Source: Cytidiella melzeri (taxonomy: Eukaryota > Basidiomycota > Agaricomycetes > Polyporales > Irpicaceae). Taken from it: a DNA stretch of 64,000 nucleotides. Below, in pieces: positions 23,447 through 34,888 of the stretch. The position numbers were made by a program, and so were the translations under genes. Every line of letters begins with the position of its first letter. The first letter of the stretch is position 1. The stretch lies in NCBI GenBank assembly GCA_022592445.1, contig JABYQR010000183.1, positions 1 through 64,000 of the forward strand. Direction: 5' to 3'. The notes under the pieces were generated by a model that saw only the letters and a program-made list of their open reading frames with translations, was not told where the DNA came from and did no database searches.

Positions 23447-25493
23447 TTACGGTTTCGTGGGCGTGGGCATTGACTTGCGGTTTTTTGCCTTTGCGAGGGG
23501 CGACGCCGACCGATCGCGGTTGTCGTGGAAGCCTCCTGCTCGTACTGGGCGCATGCCGCAATCCAAGGGTGCCACCTCGCCGCATTTGATATGCGTTCTA
23601 ATCATGAAAAAAGGATAATGCATATGAGCTTGAGGTTCTCTCTCTCTCGCACGGTGCATCGCGAACTTACCGTAAACCACAATCGTCGCACTCCAAGACG
23701 GGTTTCCAGCCGAGCCTCTTCGCACATACATCGCACTTGGCACCGAGGAGCGTGCTGTGAAACAAGAAATCGAGTGGGCTCCAGGCGCTCTCTGGTGTAA
23801 ACCGTGGTGGCGAAGCTGTGCCGCTGCGCTGTTCGTTGGTGCCAGTACGCCTGACGCCGGTAGGTTTGATCAGTGAGAAACGATGGACAAGCGGTAATGC
23901 ACGCTGTCGGATGGTAGAACCACCCTCCGTAGCGGCTGCGATGGATGGTACAGTCATCGACGACGACCCTGATGCTGTGTGGAAGGACTCGATGGATATG
24001 AGTGACTCTGACGGGGTAGGGGCGTTGGCCCCAGTCGCTAGTGGATGTGAGGTGAGGTCATCTGACCCATTTGGGTTTGGAGCGGGACGGATAGTGATAA
24101 TAGATGACTGAGTTGTTACTTGCGGATGCGCACGAATGACTGTTGTGCTGTACTCTGATTGTATGCTGGAGGTACTGTCCAAGAGCGGACGTGCGCTGCC
24201 GTCACTATGATCTGTAGAGACGTTGAATGGCGTGAGTGGAGGAGGACAATACGCATATCTGACCTTGAGCACCATTACTCCATGTACTACCCAAGCCAAC
24301 CTTGCTGAGGCCCAAGACGGCCTGCATGAGCTCCTCGTCGCTATCGTCGTCACTTGAGTGCCCGTCGGCTGCAGAGGTTACGGCAGCAGTCTTAATGTCC
24401 TTTCCAACACCTAGCCCGAAACTTGGTATCCTAGGGCCGGCTCCAGGACGACGCATGCCAGTCATGAATTTGACGCTGCCGACGTGTGCATCATCCGGCT
24501 CGGAAGGGCGTGCAAGTACTTCAGCTTCAATTTCACGAAGTCGGTCGAGAATGACTCGCGTCGTTGGGCGATTTTGAGGTTCCTCTGCGACACATTCCAA
24601 GCATAGCTGCACAAAATTGGGAGGACAGCCTGGACTGGCTAGCCGCCGGACTTCATCTGGGTCGATGCCGAACGACGGTGCACTGCGCTTAAACGTGTAG
24701 TCCCCTGCGAGCTTACGAGACGCGATCTCGCAGAAGATGACTCCGAGTGAGAAAATGTCGGTGGGAAGGTCAAATTCGTTTCCCAAGAGGATTTCAGGGG
24801 ACATGTACGAATCCGTTCCGCAGAAGGTCAGACGCTTGATCTCTTCATCGTTCCTTGCCGCGATCCGTGCAAAACCAAAATCCGTTATTTTGAGGCGAGC
24901 GTTGGCGGTTACAAGGAGGTTCTCGCCTTTCAAATCACGATGGATGCACCTTCGAGCGTGAAGGTATGCGAGTGCTCGTGCAATATCCGTCGCGAAAGAT
25001 AGTCGTAAACGCCATGGAAAGGGTCTGGTTTTATCGTGGATGTAGTTTCTGAGGTTTCCGCCTTCAATGTATTCTGATATGATGAATATCCGACCGTCAG
25101 GATCTGGTGCGCGAGATAGACCTAGGTATAAAACCACGTTCGGATGGCGCGTTTCTCTACGACGCTACGTCAGACACAGGCTCGAGATAGTACGCTTGCA
25201 CTGACTTCATCAACCTCCACTCGCGTTCGAAATACTTGGCGACGTCGTATTCAGTCGACGGCAGTACCTCCTTGATCGCGACATCGATTCCGAGGTAGGT
25301 GCCTACACACCAAAGTAAGCAGATATCTGGTCGGGCATCATCCTACTTGCCTTTCCAGACATTCCCAAAGGAGCCCGATCCTAGTTTCTTCCAACCTCCT
25401 TTGATATCCTGTATGGCTTGGTGAACATCTACGCGCCGTGTGGTCTAGCGGACACACCTCAAAGGGAATGACATCGAAGGCATCCGAGTGCAT
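23447..25493 (-). CDS. Protein kinase (TKL-like) with C-terminal C1 zinc domain
   Basis: A soluble kinase, about 570 residues. ATG at 25493 (MHSDAFDVIPFE); removing a 49-nt intron gives DIKGGWKKLGSGSFGNVWKG, the glycine loop. VAIKEV carries the ATP lysine (Lys42). The catalytic loop is HRDLKGENLL, the metal-binding motif TDFGFA, and the activation segment ends GTDSYMSPEILL. All catalytic residues are present, so it should be active. After the kinase domain comes a Ser/Thr-rich linker with an acidic patch (SSDDDSDEELMQ). The end is a C1-type finger: GAKCDVCAKRLGW, then LECDDCGLRTHIKCGEV and PLDC. The stop is at 23447. C1 domains bind diacylglycerol/phorbol ester or act as protein contacts (known); here lipid binding is inference. 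The intron at 25303-25350 uses a GC donor (GCAAGT). The closest animal design would be LIMK/TESK or Raf-like kinases, but Raf has C1 before the kinase. Confidence 0.85.
25303..25350 (-). other. GC-AG intron in the C1 kinase gene
   Basis: On the minus strand the exon ends TGGAAAG, the intron starts GCAAGT and ends TGTGTAG. The join gives WKGTYLGIDVAIK, the expected kinase text. AG|GCAAGT is the textbook context for a GC donor. Confidence 0.8.
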
Positions 25494-25781
25494 TTATTCG
25501 CGTCAATACCCGTTGCCCACCTGGTCTATCACACCTGAGTAAGGCTTATAGCAAGAACTCAAGAATGAGAGTGAAATCGGACAGTGTTCTCGTCGTCGTC
25601 GCAGTGAGCACCATGCAGTAGGCCACCCTCAGTTACCGCTTCTGGAAGCTTACGTCAGCATGATGGTCACATGATAGCACGCGTTCCGTCAGCGTCTCCA
25701 CGCGTCGTGCTACATACGTGCGGCCGCTTTGTTTCTTCACTGTACATACCATGCGCTATCTGCGCTAACTCTGAGGATGCT

Positions 25782-28700
25782 ATGACCAGCTTACAACCAC
25801 TGCCGATACACCTGAATGGACGTTTGGTCTCCCCAGCAGCGCATTTTCTTCGTCGCGACCATAAACCTGAGGAAGAAGGATCGGAGCTACTGCAAACTAT
25901 TAGAGCTACTCTTCAAGGTTCCCGAGGTCCCAAAGACTGCATAAACACAGAGATCTCCATAAGCTATCACACCGCTGCTGAAGAGGAAGAACTCTGCTGG
26001 GATGCTGACAGCGTCACGCTCACAGCCGGAGGAATCATAATCAAGAGATGGATTTTCAAGACTGAAGGCCAGCCTGTCCAGTGTGCGTGCATTGGCTGGT
26101 TCGAGCAGTCAAGCTCCGTCTTTTCCTCGTCCGCCTCGAAGTCAGGCAATTATACCGAGGAAGAAGAAGTCCTCGATGCCTTCATACCCGACCCAGACCA
26201 ACGGCCCACTTTCGGACCCTTTTCTCGTCAAACTCGAGATTCAAAGTCTCAGAGTGATCCTGGAATCCGGTCTCGCGCAGTGTTCGTTTTCCTTCGCAGT
26301 ATTGGGAAGGTCTACGTTTTGAACGGTCTCGAGTACACCTTCCACCTACCCTTCATCGTCCGTAGCGCGTGGGCTCTCTCCCCACATGGGATAATGTTAC
26401 AACGACTTCTGGACAAGAGTGAAGTAGAAGAGGCAAAACTGTCCGGAGACGAGCTGCTGCCAACGTTGTTTACTATGGTGAACCCGTTTGCAGAAGCTGC
26501 AGTCGTAGGTCTCGGATACACCATCAAGGACGGTCTTCCGATCCCTTTGGAAGACGCAGACTCGGAGAAGGCCCCAGGCTCTATTCCTGCGCAAGAAGAG
26601 GTGTTATGGGTGTCAAGTCGAAGCTCTGAACCTACAGACCATTTATTCGTCACTCTGGACAAGGGCTCACAAACAATCACAGTCTGGCGCTACGTGTTTG
26701 TTCATTCGCACACCCATAACTATCCTCTTCCTACAACTCACACCGCTGTGCGACATGGCTCGAGGCATAGGCGGTCAATGTCTGGTCCGCTTTCTCCGCG
26801 ACGGACGGCTATTCACCACCCAAACCTTTCATCATTTGAGATACCCGCCGAACTGCCCCCTTTGGCCTCCCTTCCTGGAATGCCACCGGCGTTGAACACG
26901 GCGATACCAATGGCGGCAATTGTGCCCGGTGCAGTGCCAGATGTACCTTGGGCGAACGCACCTCCTAAGGCCAAAGGCAGTCGTGCCTCATTCGGTGCGA
27001 TAGGCCGTCCAGATCTCCCGTTCAGCCTTGACAAACCTGGTTGCGGCTCCGTGGTGGACCCAAGCCCTCATATCGACCCCGTCGAGAATGCACGAATGCG
27101 GCCTGCTTATTGTGTTGATAAGCTATACAGCGCTAAAGTATCTCAGGAAGAGTACGTACAATGGTGGCTAAGGTGTGAGTGGCCAATGACACTATTTTCA
27201 GCTGCGAACTGTGGCGAGATATCACTTTTGGAATATTTGATCGACGCTGGGATGGTCTGCATGAATGGACTCGATTTGCCCTGTGTTTGCCCGCGTCAGG
27301 AGTACTTACCATCATTCCCCTCCTGAAAACGAAAGAGAAACGGGTTGTGACAGACGCAGTTGTTCAAATACCAGCAATCTCAGCGGCATCCTTGAAGATT
27401 TTGCGTCCAGGCATTGAAGATCTGCTTATCGTCAAGCCAGACAGAACGCTAGCTATTCTAACCTACGGACTTCACGAGTTGCCTTTGCAGGTCCACACAG
27501 GCGGGGAAGCTGTGGGGCTGAAAGCTGCTGTTGAGTCATCGGTTTCAATCCGATGGAAAGACCAGGAGGCCTCTAGAACTACCGTCAACTTGCTACCTGC
27601 AGTTCCGCACGTGCAGCAGCTACTGTTGTTGCTGGCCATGGTCCTACCGCTTGCTGAATTCTTCTCTCTTCACCATACATTCCTGCTGAAATGGTCCGTA
27701 CGAAAATTCTCCCAGGACGAGGAGGCGTTCGAAGATCTCTGCTCAGCCATTTTCGATTTTCTGGGTCTCGAACCTTTCGACACATCAGCATCGTCGACCT
27801 CGAAGTCTAACGATGCTTGGAGCATCCTAGGCAATTCGTCCACTACTGCACGTCTCGTTAGTGACGTCGTTCTCAAGAGGTTGAAGATGCCCAAACAGAA
27901 GCCGGTGGAGGACCCTCCGATCCATCATAAACCTGTGCACAAGTACCACTCGAGTATCTTGCTTGGCCTACATCATCTGGGGCAGTGCTTTCTCCTGTCC
28001 ACCAACCGCCACAAGGCTCTTATGAGACTGATACCTGCCATCTGCCGGCTGGCATACGTGGTTCGGCCTGAATGGGCAGATTACTGGAAACGCCTGTTCC
28101 CTGATACGTGCGGGCCTTGGAGATCTCCACAAATGACGGGTATGTGCATTGCTAGCGTGATATTCATTATTGATACTCAAGTTGTGAGTACTAGTACCAG
28201 CAAACTTAGACGAACGACTCCAAATATGGCCGGCCGACGTCTTCGCCGATCTCTTTGCCAGGATGAACAACTCCGAGTGGAACAAGCCTGCTCTCGATAG
28301 TTGGCAACTGATCCTTCCCAAAGGGTCTCTTCCCTCCTTCGCTTTCGGTAGGCAAGACCCACTAGTGCGCTCCCACCAGATTAACGCTATCTATGATGCT
28401 CTCGCCGATGGAAACGAGACTACGAGGAAACGAGCGGAAATGGCGTTGCGACTACTGAGTCGCACGGGAGAAGGTGGATACGACTTGCTTAGCCGATTAC
28501 CTATAGGTCTTGCCATGCCATTGCATGAAGCTATTCGGACATGTCAGGTCTCACCAGCTGGAGAATGGCATCCCTCTGCGTATCAGTTTATTGGACGTCA
28601 CGATCTGGCTGAGAACGGTGCCACTGCCTCAGAAACGTTGTTCACGAGCGGCTACCGCACAATCAAGGATTACATCGTGCGTTGGACTTTATAAGACATG

Positions 28701-31700
28701 CGCTATTTGATGCTCATGCAAATGTTCTACAGCTGCCGACTTTCTCTCGCAAGTCAATGAGCGAGCATCACGAAGAAGCGCGCAAGGCGATGATTGGAGA
28801 GCTGGCGGCTGTCACTGGCATGGAGCTCGGAATGGAGGATTACATCGCTACGCGGTTTAGTCAAGACAAACGGCTTGAGGAGGTCGGCCGAATACTTTGT
28901 TCATCTTCAGTCCCAGTGATCAAAACATTGGAGAGACCAGAGTTGAGGTAAGCCTTGTGGTATCTTGACCTCTTTGCCTTGTTGATAGACCTATGTAGTG
29001 AGGTTGACCAAGCTAAGGAGTACCAGCACTACGCTATGCGAGTTGCTGAACGTACTCTGGCGTTGCCACCAGGACGAGCGTTGCATACTTTCGGCTGCGT
29101 CGAGGTTGTCACCAAAGAGGCTTACGCAATCCCGAAGATCGAGTTCTCCATCCGCATTCAACCCCAGAATCAACTTGTGTTGCCTGAAGCTGGTAAGATC
29201 CCGATAGAGTGTACGTCGTGGGGCGATTTCCACAACGGCGTTGCAGCCGGGCTGCGCATCTCGCCTTCCGCTACAGGCGTACAAAGCTCGTGGATCAAAT
29301 TCAACAAGCCGTCCGAGCTTACGCCCGAGCATGCTGGGTTCCTGTACGCCTTAGGACTTGCGGGGCATCTACGAGAGATGTTGACATGGCACACGTTCGC
29401 CTATCTCACCCCAAAACACGACCTCACGTCCATAGCCATCCTCCTAGGTCTATCTGCCGCCAACGTCGGTACGAGCAACCGCCACGTCACAAAATTAATC
29501 GCCGTCCACACCCCCGCCCTACTCCCTACCCCTGGCGTCGATCTCAACGTACCGCTCATCACTCAAGCCGCAGGTCTCTCCGGACTCGGGCTGCTCTACA
29601 TGGGTACACGGAATCGACGGATGGCAGAAGTCTGCCTGAGCCAGATCAGCAGGCGGGACCTCGTCCAACCGGATTTGAGCAACGAGTATCGCGAATCTTA
29701 CACGTACAGCACCGCCCTCGCGTTTGGTATGATCATGCTCGGCAAAGGATCTGACGTCCCTGCGGATCTTGTCATCCTCTCCCGCCTCCGAGTGCTCATC
29801 CACGGCGACGGCCAAGCCCTGAACCCAACCACAAAAAACTCGCGACCTGCTTTCGATGTCAACCTGACCTCTCCCGCTGCCTCTATTGCGCTCGGGTTGA
29901 TGTACCTCCGGACGAACAGACAAGACATCGCTGACGTGCTGACCATACCTGACACGATCGTTACTCTGGATAGGATTCAACCGAGTTTCCTCATGATTAG
30001 GACTTTGGCGAGGGCGCTGATCATGTGGGACGCAATCGCACCCAGCGAGGATTGGTTTACTTCGCAGATACCGGAGGCTATCAAGAAGGCAGTGGACGGG
30101 GGAAAGTCAAAGCTACCTGTGCCCGAATCGTTCGATCTGGCGTACTGGAACATCATCGCCGGGTGTTGCTTTGCGTTGGCTCTCAAGTTTGCTGGTTCTG
30201 CGCGACAGGAGGCGAGTTATCTCGTTATGAGTTACTATGACACTTTCAGCCGAATGGCGTACACGAACAGTACGTGTTGCCTATTCCTGTTACAATTCTT
30301 TCTTAACTGATTCAGATGTATAATCAAGCACCTGCGTTCGAACACAAAATCAAACGGGCGGCAGTACGAGACGGGCTCAACCTGATCTCCATAGCGCTCA
30401 GCATCATTGTCGCCGGTAGTGGCGACATCCAAGTCCTCCGGCGGCTGCGGTATGCGTTTGGGTTGTACCATCCTCCCGTGCGTTATGGGACCCACGTCAC
30501 GATCCACATGTCTATCGGGCTGCTCTTCCTTGGCAGCGGCCGGTACACGCTCGGGACATCCGATGCTGCGATTGCTGCGATGGTCGCCGCATTCTTTCCG
30601 CGGTTCAATCAAGTGTCGTCGGACAACAAGAGCTATTTGCAAGCGCTCCGGCACCTGTGGGTCCTCGCTGTCGAGCCGAGGTGTTTGGTTGCGAGGGACG
30701 TGGATACGAAGGAGGTAGTGTTTTTGCCGGTGAAGATCAAGCTCAAGGACGGGGATGAGACGGGGACGGCTCAGCTGGTCATGCCCACGCTAGTACCGGA
30801 CATTGACAAGATACAGTCTCTGAGGGTAGACACGCCGAGGTACTGGCCATTTTACATCGACATCGCCAACCTGCCGCATCACAAGGAAGCGCTGCTCAGA
30901 AACCAGACTCTGTTTGTGAAGCGTCGGACTGCGTTCCTGAGCTACATGGAGGACCCCAAGGGCAGTCGGAGTCTGTTCGTACGGTCGGGTTCGTCGGCGG
31001 GCGATGCCGCCGTGCTCGACTTTCCACAGCTCAAAAACGCCGAGACACATCCGGCGACGGACCTCTACCACTTTATCTCCTCCTACTCCAACGACCCGTT
31101 CTTTCTCGCGTTTGCCGACCACTTTTGCCGCTCCTCCTCCTCCTCCTCGTCGACCGACGCGGAAAAGCTGTTCTTCGCGTACTGCTACGCGACGCTACAC
31201 GACAGCATCCTCCAAGATAAACCGCGCACGATCCAGACCCACCTCACGCTCTACCGAACCCGCCAGATGTCGCTCTCTTCTGACAAGGACATTGTTTTTG
31301 CACATCAAGACTTGAAGTTTGCACACGAGTTCTACAGCAAAATATACGAGAGACGGTTTAGCGGGCGCGCGGAGAATAACCCGCGGCCGTCCCTCCTTCG
31401 CTCGAGTACCCTCCGCTCTGCGCTGCACGCGCTAGAAGAGCAGCTCGAGGGGTGGCACGTGCAGCCTGCATTTATGGGTCTCTTGCGGAGGTACGCGCGT
31501 GGGTCTGATGTCCCTTCCAAAGGAGAAAAACAAGAACAAGAAGAAGAAGAAAAGGTGCTGGGGAGGGCGCTGGGATGGTATTTGCAGCGAAACAGTATCC
31601 CGACTGCGTCTGTGCTGGGTGTGCTGTGTCGATTGGCGGAGAACTCGAAGAGGAGGTGTTTGGAGCAGGGGAAGCCGCCGCATGGGACGACGGAGGAAGG

Positions 31701-31851
31701 GGGTGTGTTGGAGGAGGGGATTCGCGAGGTAGTGAGGAAGGCGGGGGAGCAGTTGACGACTTCGGTCGGGTCTGGGTGGTCGTTGAGGTGTGTGAGGGAG
31801 GTTATGGATGGTTGGGAGAGCGGGCGTGTGGCTATGGAAGGGGTTGCGTAG
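25782..31851 (+). CDS. APC1: Anaphase-promoting complex subunit 1 (Apc1/Cut4)
   Basis: The largest scaffold of the APC/C ubiquitin ligase, about 1,900 residues. I prefer the ATG at 25782 (MTSLQPLPIHLNGR); an in-frame ATG at 25671 would add 37 residues. The N-terminal half is WD40-like beta sheet. The C-terminal half holds proteasome/cyclosome repeats: FLYALGLAGHLREMLTWHTF, YLTPKHDLTSIAILLGLSAA, AAGLSGLGLLYMGTRNRRMA, then HMSIGLLFLGSGRYTLGTSD and LQALRHLWVLAVEPRCLVAR, all well-conserved Apc1 text. Introns: 27152-27201 is a clear 50-nt one; others near 28140, 28680, 28950 and 30270. The last joins best at an AAG acceptor after 30310, giving MAYTNTPAFEHK. Stop at 31849-31851. Known role: cell-cycle control by ubiquitylation of cyclin and securin. 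Confidence 0.95.
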
Positions 31852-32594
31852 GCTTTGAGAATGATGAAAGGTTGTTTCGTGGATTGGGATAGAATGTCGT
31901 GATTTTGACGTTTTTATTTGAGCGTCGTGACCTCCGATCGCTGTCGGTTTGTCTGCGCGATCAGCGTGCTACCAAGCGCAGAGTCTAGGGACCGGGAAGG
32001 GAGCTTGAGAACGAAACTCTGAGGGATTTGAAAGTGTTTTTATTGTATTCACCATATCCGAGTAGGTCTCAGCATTCGCATGCACGACATTGGCAATGCA
32101 TCCAGGACCGCAGGCGATAACATGACGCCCTCCGAGTTTTGTACGGAATTTGATCGATTGCAACCCACGGGCGGGCGCTGTCCTACAAAATCGATGCTGA
32201 CAAAATCGAATCGAATCTTCCCACTTCCCGTATGCATTCAAATTGCTCTCAACTCGTTTCCTCCGTTCGCATTTCCTACCGCACTGTTCTCGAACTATCA
32301 CACGAATCAAGTTTATACCTGAAATCCACGCGCGCGAGCGAGGCAGCAAGCCCGAGCGCATCACTCTGGACCAAAGTCACAGTCGCGACCAGAGCGCCAG
32401 GCAATGGCAAGCAAGGGGCAGGAATAACCCAACGTCGAGTAGAAGAGAGCCTTAGAGAAATATTGTCACGGCAATGCGATATAAAAGGCTGTCACACTGA
32501 ATCTGTTCCAGGCGCCGGACACACTACGTCGCAAAACGCACACTACATGACTATTGAAGACAGGGTACAGGTTACAGCCAATGGTGGGTATATA
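31852..32594. other. Convergent 3' flanks of APC1 and family gene copy A
   Basis: 743 bases. The end next to copy A (about 32460-32594) is related to the 3' flanks of copies B and D: all share text like CTTGTCT(C)CAATAGTCATGT(T)GTG shortly after the stop. A short open frame at 32080-32322 has no recognisable content. Confidence 0.5.
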
Positions 32595-33489
32595 TTACAC
32601 ATCGCAGGGGACAGACAAATTGGCGCCTGCGCGATGGGTCATGAAATTGTTACCTTTGGCTAGGAATAATAGCTCAAGCGGAAAGTCTTTCGGAACCTTG
32701 GGCGCCGTGTAATAGGACAAGACTGGCATCCAGCAACTTGCTGGGGGAACATACTCAAGCGCCACAAGGTAAAGGTGGAAGCAGGTGAGTTCAACTTTGC
32801 CTACACCGTGAACATGAAAAACACGCCAATGTCCGTGGTTCTACAATAGCAAGGAATAGGCTTGTCAGTTCGACAGCGTCGAGATGGAGAGAGCGTGAAC
32901 AGACAACGAGCACGCACACTGAACCAGTGATGACATAACGTATTTCCGATGGCTCCTGCGAAATCCTCGCGAGTCCGTGGGACGGTAACCTTGTTCACCG
33001 TCTTGGTAGTGTATAAAGTCTGGCGAGTGGGCTCCCCAACACCCTAATCCATGTCAAACACAGTGGTTGACAGCCTGGTCTAATGCATACGGGACGTAAA
33101 CTCACCGGTATTATGAGCGTGATGGTGCTGCGATCAGTGAAAGGTAAGGCATCAGGATCTTCGAGATCTCCCAGCTCAGGGTTACGAGAGAAGGCGATAG
33201 AGTTCCCTGGTCGTCCTTGAGACCTGAACACCACGCTCGCCGAGGGTTGTCCTGAAAAGTACGGGCCACCATCACTGATCAGGAAACGGTGTCCGTTGAT
33301 GATTTCGCCATAATATGTCTGTGTTTCAAAGAGGTGGAGGCAATTAGCTGTTTTTCGCCATAGCACGCGAGTAGATCCCAACTTACATGGGCAGCAGCAG
33401 GCACCGTTGAGGTTTCAGCCTTGCCCTATTATTATCATTAGTCAAGTGGAGTCAGCGATTGCAAGGGAATGTGAGCTCACAGTAGACAT
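32595..33489 (-). CDS. Unrecognised small paralogous protein, copy A
   Basis: About 210 residues, five exons, all junctions phase 0: MST | GKAETSTVPAAAH | TYYGEIINGHRFLISDGG ... ITLIIP | GVGEPTRQTLYTTKTVNKV ... LCHHWFS | NHGHWRVFHVHGVGKVELT ... SVPCDV. ATG at 33487-33489 follows a TATA box by about 75 bases. Stop TAA at 32595-32597. No signal peptide, membrane helix or known motif. Copy C (48446-49294) has the same exon plan and promoter text. Shared residues among copies are YxGxIIxGxR, VxFxSxG, LEDxDxxPF, RTRxDxAxxIGNTL and LYLVALExIP with WxPxL after it. The fold may be beta-rich (inference). I do not recognise the family and propose no function. Confidence 0.65.
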
Positions 33490-33561
33490 GATTGAAAGTT
33501 GAAATGGGTCTAGAGAAACGTTTCTCGAGAATTGAGAGAACGAAGACCACAACAGGCGTGA

Positions 33562-33570
33562 TTATATACC
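33562..33570 (-). promoter_or_regulatory. TATA box of family copy A
   Basis: GGTATATAATCACG on the minus strand, about 75 bases before the ATG. Copy C has AGTATAAAATCACG at the same distance, and the sequence between TATA and ATG is also alike, so the promoter was copied with the gene. Confidence 0.7.
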
Positions 33571-33699
33571 TGTGGCCGGCGGACGGAGCTACTGACTGGG
33601 CTGTGGCCACACACACGTAGAGCATCCTGCTTGAGCTGGCCACAAGGAACAAAGGCCTTTGGGACTGATATGACATGTAAAACACAAATTTCTCAGTAA

Positions 33700-34010
33700 A
33701 GAGCCCTATTCTACATAAATGCTATCGTCACGTAGCATGGTTCCAGTCCGGAAAGCTATGTACGCCTTGTTGTGTTGGTTTTGCCACCCGATTACTATTG
33801 GGCCCCAATAGACCAGTTTTGCTTGGAGACTAACATACACGACGCATTGAGCACGGAGTGTCAATACGCCGGGTTCAAAAACACAAAGGACCGCCTAGAG
33901 GTCTTCAAGGTATGCATGAGCTTGTGCATCTGAGGACAAAGTAGACACTAAGAGAGTGCACTCACATTCAAGGCCACAATTGCCGCTAGCCAGGCTTTGG
34001 ACGTACACTA
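33700..34010 (-). repeat. Conserved segment upstream of family copy A
   Basis: On the minus strand, GATGCACAAGCTCATGCATACC (33901-33930 region) and, further on, GGGTGGCAAAACCAACACAA match the segment upstream of copy C (47898 and 48028 regions). The first block also matches copy B (46218 region). An intron-like pair, GTGAGTGCACT and TTGTCCTCAG, is shared with copy B. One frame reads AQAHAYLEDL then a stop; copy B reads AQAHAYFEDLLAVL in the same frame. This looks like a decayed exon pair of a lost gene that travels with the family. Confidence 0.6.
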
Positions 34011-34888
34011 GATTCACGCGAGCGGGACACGTCTTTGAGAAACGGCAGCGGTGATATCGAGAGAGGAACGGATGTGATATCGAGAGTACAATGATGGCTT
34101 TAGCACTTGACTTGCCTGTTTAGGCATGTGTGACGGATGTGTCACGAGGCTGGACGTTACTATAAAAACCAAGTTACACCGCCAGGAAATGGCCAGCGAA
34201 TGACCCGACAATGAGTACTGAGTGGTCTTAGAAAAGAGCCTAGAAATATCCATGAGTGGCGATTCGATCATGCACAGCAACTGGGACTCCCCGAGCAGTG
34301 TTTGAGCGCCAGTAGTATGTTGGCCGCCGACAGCCACGAGCTACACTCGATGCAAAAGTCAATCACCCGCTACTCAAGCCACCAAGTCTTCGTGAGGAGT
34401 GTTCGAGTCTCAGATGCTGCTGTAATTGCATTGGTAGTACTGTTTCTGGGGTGAGTCGCCTCGAGCGTTCAGTTGCCTCTGTATCAGACGAGCGCATGGA
34501 TGGCACTGCGGCCATTGTTCTGCAACAACGCCGTGACTGATACCTTGGAAAACACGAGAACGATCACGCAAATGATCAGGCAAAGAACGACGTCGGTTAG
34601 TGCTTAGTCTCGGCTTCAAAAACTCACGCTGCTCTCGGATTCAACCTTCAGCGTTGGTTCCGTGCGGTGAAGCAATGCCGTAGCCCAAGGAGTCTCTGCA
34701 CACATGGTGGGTGTTGTTGGCCACGATGCCGCTAAAATGGAGATGGTACGTTTGTTGCCTTGTAGTGTTCCAGTCAGACGACGGGAGAAGGCGCAGATGA
34801 CAACTATCACTCCGAGCGCACAGGGCTTCCACCCCCGCCGATTGCTTATAATGAGCAACTCACTCTCTCATCGTCGCCCTCAGCCACC
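34011..34888. other. Region upstream of the OPT transporter
   Basis: No supported gene. It holds the OPT promoter; CTTATAATGAGC at about 34845 is a possible TATA-like site 40 bases before the ATG. A direct repeat of TCTCGATATCAC lies near 34050-34085 on the minus strand. Open frames here show no known content. Confidence 0.4.

Noticed and set aside
34014..34858. Minus-strand frames upstream of the OPT gene
   Set aside because: No domain, low protein-like quality, and they overlap the OPT promoter.
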